NCBI GenBank assembly: GCA_964035575.1
Contig: OZ037833.1
Location: 496,001 to 560,000 of the forward strand
DNA from: Rhynchopus sp. YZ270_cl-10
Taxonomy: Eukaryota; Euglenozoa; Diplonemea; Diplonemida; Diplonemidae
DNA: 64,000 bases
Reading direction: 5' to 3'
Shown: piece by piece, positions 62,401 through 64,000 of the stretch
How the letters are laid out: each line of letters starts with the position of its first letter
Position numbering within the stretch: position 1 is the stretch's first letter
Made by a program: the position numbers and the translations under genes
Notes under the pieces: generated by a model
Told to the model about the DNA's origin: nothing
Database searches by the model: none
The model's input: the letters and a program-made list of their open reading frames with translations, nothing else

Positions 62401-62926
62401 TGGTTTCGTTGATTATATTGTGCTCTTCCTTAGCAAAAACACGAAGCATGCCATCAGAAAAACCAGACCAAACTTGGTCTGCCGATACCACTGTGCACAG
62501 TGATGACACAAAGGCGGGGTTGGTGTTGGTTGGGGTGTACACCGATGAATTAGGTACTGAGGAGCTTGGGGAGACGGTGAGAGCATTGCGGATGATGATG
62601 GTTCCGTTGCGTTCGCCTGTCCAGACGGAGTTGTCGACGACTGTCATGCATTTGAACGGATCCGGCAAAACGGTCTGCGCCAGCAGCGCCACCTCCTCTG
62701 ATGGAGGCATAATGTGTTCATGTGTCGCCTTCGTCTTGGCAGGTGTGGCAGGCTTCTGGCGTCTCTCCCTCGCCTGCTTCTCCTGTGAAGGCGTCTGTGG
62801 GGTAGGGCACGACGTCCTAGGCTCGGGACCACTGTGCAGTGCAGAAGAGATAGGGGTGTTGCTGTTGGTGTTGGTGGTGCTCAGTTTCCCAGTGCGCTGT
62901 TTCCGGGGGGTGGTTTGTTTGCGCAT
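59453..62926 (-). CDS. WD40 propeller plus long coiled-coil protein
   Basis: 1,157 residues from the ATG at 62926. The N-terminal 75 residues are basic and Ser/Thr/Pro-rich. About 80-405 is a seven-blade-like WD40 propeller (VYSGGQDWKVVKWLPV, LFTGSDDTTIRAWSP, LWSGGEDGAICVWNE, VWTCSADGAVRIWTTP). The rest is coiled coil with Leu/Ala/Glu heptads, broken by a PPPPPPPPPNSS loop near 560, ending QLAALMSRQPVV. The design is typical of centriole/basal-body, flagellar or trafficking scaffolds; I cannot name the ortholog. It shares layout with 21640-24378, so they may be distant paralogs. Single exon. The coding strand has TTTTCCTTTAG two bases before the ATG, a good candidate trans-splice acceptor. 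Confidence 0.85.
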   Translation of the reverse strand: MRKQTTPRKQRTGKLSTTNTNSNTPISSALHSGPEPRTSCPTPQTPSQEKQARERRQKPATPAKTKATHEHIMPPSEEVALLAQTVLPDPFKCMTVVDNSVWTGERNGTIIIRNALTVSPSSSVPNSSVYTPTNTNPAFVSSLCTVVSADQVWSGFSDGMLRVFAKEEHNIINETRVHSGCVTTLHVDAQYVYSGGQDWKVVKWLPVRGEAPQQLGVLSGHSNAIRCIVTDVGRGLLFTGSDDTTIRAWSPTAQTSAVMKKAHAGSVLCLCIPQTTQRLWSGGEDGAICVWNEHSNDLEGRHQNSHDAPISQVVSVPDDGRVITTDKHGVMLLWDPARMVVLQKLSPSEAGGAAWQRNSIQLAQVVQRQTQTRVWTCSADGAVRIWTTPSLSESDQVSTLRRELEVLHNTRTADVDALQKQHRAATTKLMDSFESRIKEESQRATPASPQDTSALQTEVQMLSGMVKARDGQIRVVEAELDAARQVLAKGVSQNEDLGVDVRQFLAEKKAEFDARLEEEIAKRAAGEAELHELRSATTHLQRDLQYQTELNLRNASAQPPPPPPPPPNSSGEVVFSPTSLPATLPDQCIELAELRSRADTAESHSASLQNELSRVTSILMTEREAVHSTHNAALDEVVMLKQTLILERTEHEAQMARLREGELIARQPSWEQELALCKAQLSDIAAERSHALQQLGDASARLLESESRVHELSSELAGQCATSEHEVLLQRSHIGELTKERADLLRQLSDASAKCVSAESSESQLRNQLCSRLGSEGVWEKEITEAQLRCEEMRREQQSTLHAAGAAETAARVAEMELAQLRAELDTLRSSANLSVSLGEQASQAAAEAHSLRTERDALKAELHTALTTLQQTTADLHHAQAANEHTTHLTSEVSSLQTEVLQLRENAIKMDADRAAIQASAEGVEQSINAQYRDAITSLERDYTELKSINSALTGAVQELESERDASRRGQAASADEIVTLRRIVQDLTGANDALTLKVGELDQVVTAHRDAADGSQAMSAQVAALTVENKRLSSELQTATATLTQTNAAAEEATVCRRTAEERVASAEASVQRMAKENEGMKAPWEQLQLVLADSQATLASVQAQFRDDVLKLEAQLHEKDTALSEQKRGLLEKDSLLAVQKGQLAALMSRQPVV

Positions 62927-63349
62927 TTCTAAAGGAAAACAAAATGCGAAAGAGAGGAGGTAACTCTAGATTCTATGCGAAATATGCGAAAAAAAAAAAA
63001 GAAGAAAAAGGGGGGAAAGGTGGTGGTGGTGGTGTGGGGGAGGTGCCCGGGGAGGGGGTGGGTTCCTGTGAATGGAGGGGTTGGGGAATGAGGGGAGGAT
63101 GGAAGTGAAAAAAAAAGGGGTGAAGAAATGAAAGAGATGGGGTGAAGAGGGTGATGTTCTATTTATTTTGTTAGGTTTTTTTCGTGTTTCGCGTGTTTTA
63201 GGTTATTTTTTTGTTGTTGTTGACACAACAAAATGACTTTTTAAAAAAATATGTTATTTAGCTTTACTTGGTTTCTATGGGAGGAAAATAAGTCGGGGAA
63301 AAAAAAAAAGACAGAGATTTCATTGACACCCCTCTATGGTCCTATCGGT
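62927..63349. promoter_or_regulatory. Upstream region, pyrimidine-rich on the coding strand
   Basis: Contains CCTCTCTTTCGC and TTTTGTTTTCCTTTAG immediately before the gene on the minus strand, then poly-A/T and CACC-rich runs. No gene is seen. A splice-acceptor role is inferred from pattern only. Confidence 0.35.
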
Positions 63350-63423
63350 AGGGTAGTGCCGTAGGGGCCATAATAGAGCTCCCTTCGATCCTGAGACGGC
63401 ATACTCCACGCCTGGTGGTGTCA

Positions 63424-63456
<33 letters not shown>

Positions 63457-63608
63457 ATGCACTCCCCCCTGAACCCATAATCTTTGATTTCTCGTTTCAA
63501 GGGTAGTGCCGTAGGGGCCATAATAGAGCGCCCTTCGATCCTGAGACGGCATCGTTTACAGTCGTGGACTACGACGGGTATCTGATCACATCTTCGCCTC
63601 TCCCCACT
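63350..63608 (-). rRNA. Rearranged 18S rRNA fragment (not a full gene)
   Basis: On the minus strand: GATCAGATACC...GTCGTAGTC, then the V5 stretch, GAGAAATCAAAG, then CTGAAACTTAAAGGAATTGA and CGGAATGACACCACCAGGCG, which are universal SSU rRNA core words (the 926R and 785R primer sites). A single extra G lies in the GATACC site. After GGCGTGGAGT, where 18S should continue into the GCGGCTTAATTTGACTC core, the sequence instead repeats the 53-bp block 63500-63552 (as 63350-63402, one mismatch) and leaves rRNA homology. Only about 200 nt of unique 18S are present. Confidence 0.85.
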
Positions 63609-63681
63609 GTGCGATATGGACGCTGACACACCCACCTTCCCTCACCTTTTTTTTTGTAACAATTTATTCAGCTCTGCGACG

Positions 63682-64000
63682 CTATTTTGCCTCTGACACT
63701 TCTGTGAACTTATGGAAGCATAGCAAGCCAACAAAGTGCATCCCAATGAGAATCAAGAACCCTGTTGTGTGATGTGTGACGGAAGAGAAAATTAGAGAAG
63801 AAGTTATTGATGCAAGCAAAGTAGCTGACCAGTGTACGATGTCAGTACCGCATAGAAGTACACAACCCTGCAGCAACCCAAAAATAAAAGAGAAAAATAA
63901 TGCCAATAAAACATTCTTGGTGTGGCCGACGACCCCAAAAAATAGCAGAAAAAGGTAGCGCAAAATACTCAGCCACACCAATAATTCTGATAAAGGATTG
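63682..64000 (-). CDS. TMEM14-like small membrane protein, partial at right edge
   Basis: The frame is open from the window edge to a stop at 63682; no ATG is visible (63981 is TTG), so the start or an upstream exon is outside. The visible ~105 residues form three hydrophobic helices: LRYLFLLFFGVVGHTK, LALFFSFIFGLLQGCVLL and LLASITSSLIF / GFLILIGMHFVGLLCF, ending FHKFTEVSEAK. The glycine pattern and the GH-x-K turn recall TMEM14/UPF0136 proteins of mitochondrial and ER membranes; this is a pattern match by eye. Five decayed relatives lie at 15938, 16930, 24862, 38535 and 45014. Confidence 0.45.
   Translation of the reverse strand, partial: NPLSELLVWLSILRYLFLLFFGVVGHTKNVLLALFFSFIFGLLQGCVLLCGTDIVHWSATLLASITSSLIFSSVTHHTTGFLILIGMHFVGLLCFHKFTEVSEAK

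Noticed and set aside
1-64000. tRNA genes
   Set aside because: Scanning by eye for T-arm words such as GGTTCGAATCC and its inverse found no candidate with a matching D-arm; a covariance-model search could still find one.

Overview
This is nuclear DNA of a eukaryotic protist. The coding regions are GC-rich and mostly intronless, and they sit in AT-rich, homopolymer-laden spacers. Proteins are eukaryotic in type (erlin/SPFH, HEAT repeats, WD40 with coiled coil, Sushi-like domains, a TMEM14-like membrane protein), and there is a scrambled piece of 18S rRNA. Every gene I can support lies on the minus strand, and several starts are preceded by pyrimidine tracts followed by AG. One-way gene order with little cis-splicing and such tracts fits a euglenozoan (kinetoplastid, diplonemid or relative) using polycistronic transcription and trans-splicing. 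This assignment is an inference from layout, not from a search.

Layout: 1-4.3 kb holds two tandem copies of a ubiquitin-like/LRR gene (the left one cut by the window edge), an erlin fragment inserted in one copy and a MITE in the other. 4.9-6.8 kb encodes a HEAT-repeat protein. 9.35-11.8 kb is a three-exon gene whose first intron carries an inverted-repeat element also found inside the erlin fragment. 12.5-21.6 kb is transposon territory. 21.6-24.4 kb encodes a propeller plus coiled-coil protein. 25.6-33.6 kb and 47.5-53.8 kb hold two versions of the same two-gene cassette: a secreted Sushi-like/Pro-Thr-stalk/WD40 protein and a Cys-rich single-pass membrane protein. The ectodomain of the second is triplicated in one cassette and single in the other; the stalk of the first is enormously expanded in one cassette. 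34-47 kb is almost gene-free and consists of 7-8 bp satellites and stacked inverted-repeat elements. 54-58 kb is one composite inverted-repeat element holding older elements. 59.4-62.9 kb encodes a second, larger WD40/coiled-coil protein. The right end holds the rearranged 18S fragment and a partial TMEM14-like gene, decayed copies of which lie at five places to the left.

The dominant theme is mobile DNA with inverted termini and TA target duplications (Tc1/mariner-like behaviour). For two elements the empty site is present elsewhere in this same window, so the insertion boundaries can be read directly. The most unusual observations are the intron-associated inverted-repeat element, the template-switched 18S fragment, the duplicated surface-protein cassette with its repeat-driven size changes, and a small dispersed hairpin whose stem bases appear to covary between copies. 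No old viral elements, CRISPR arrays, tRNA genes or prokaryotic genes were recognised.
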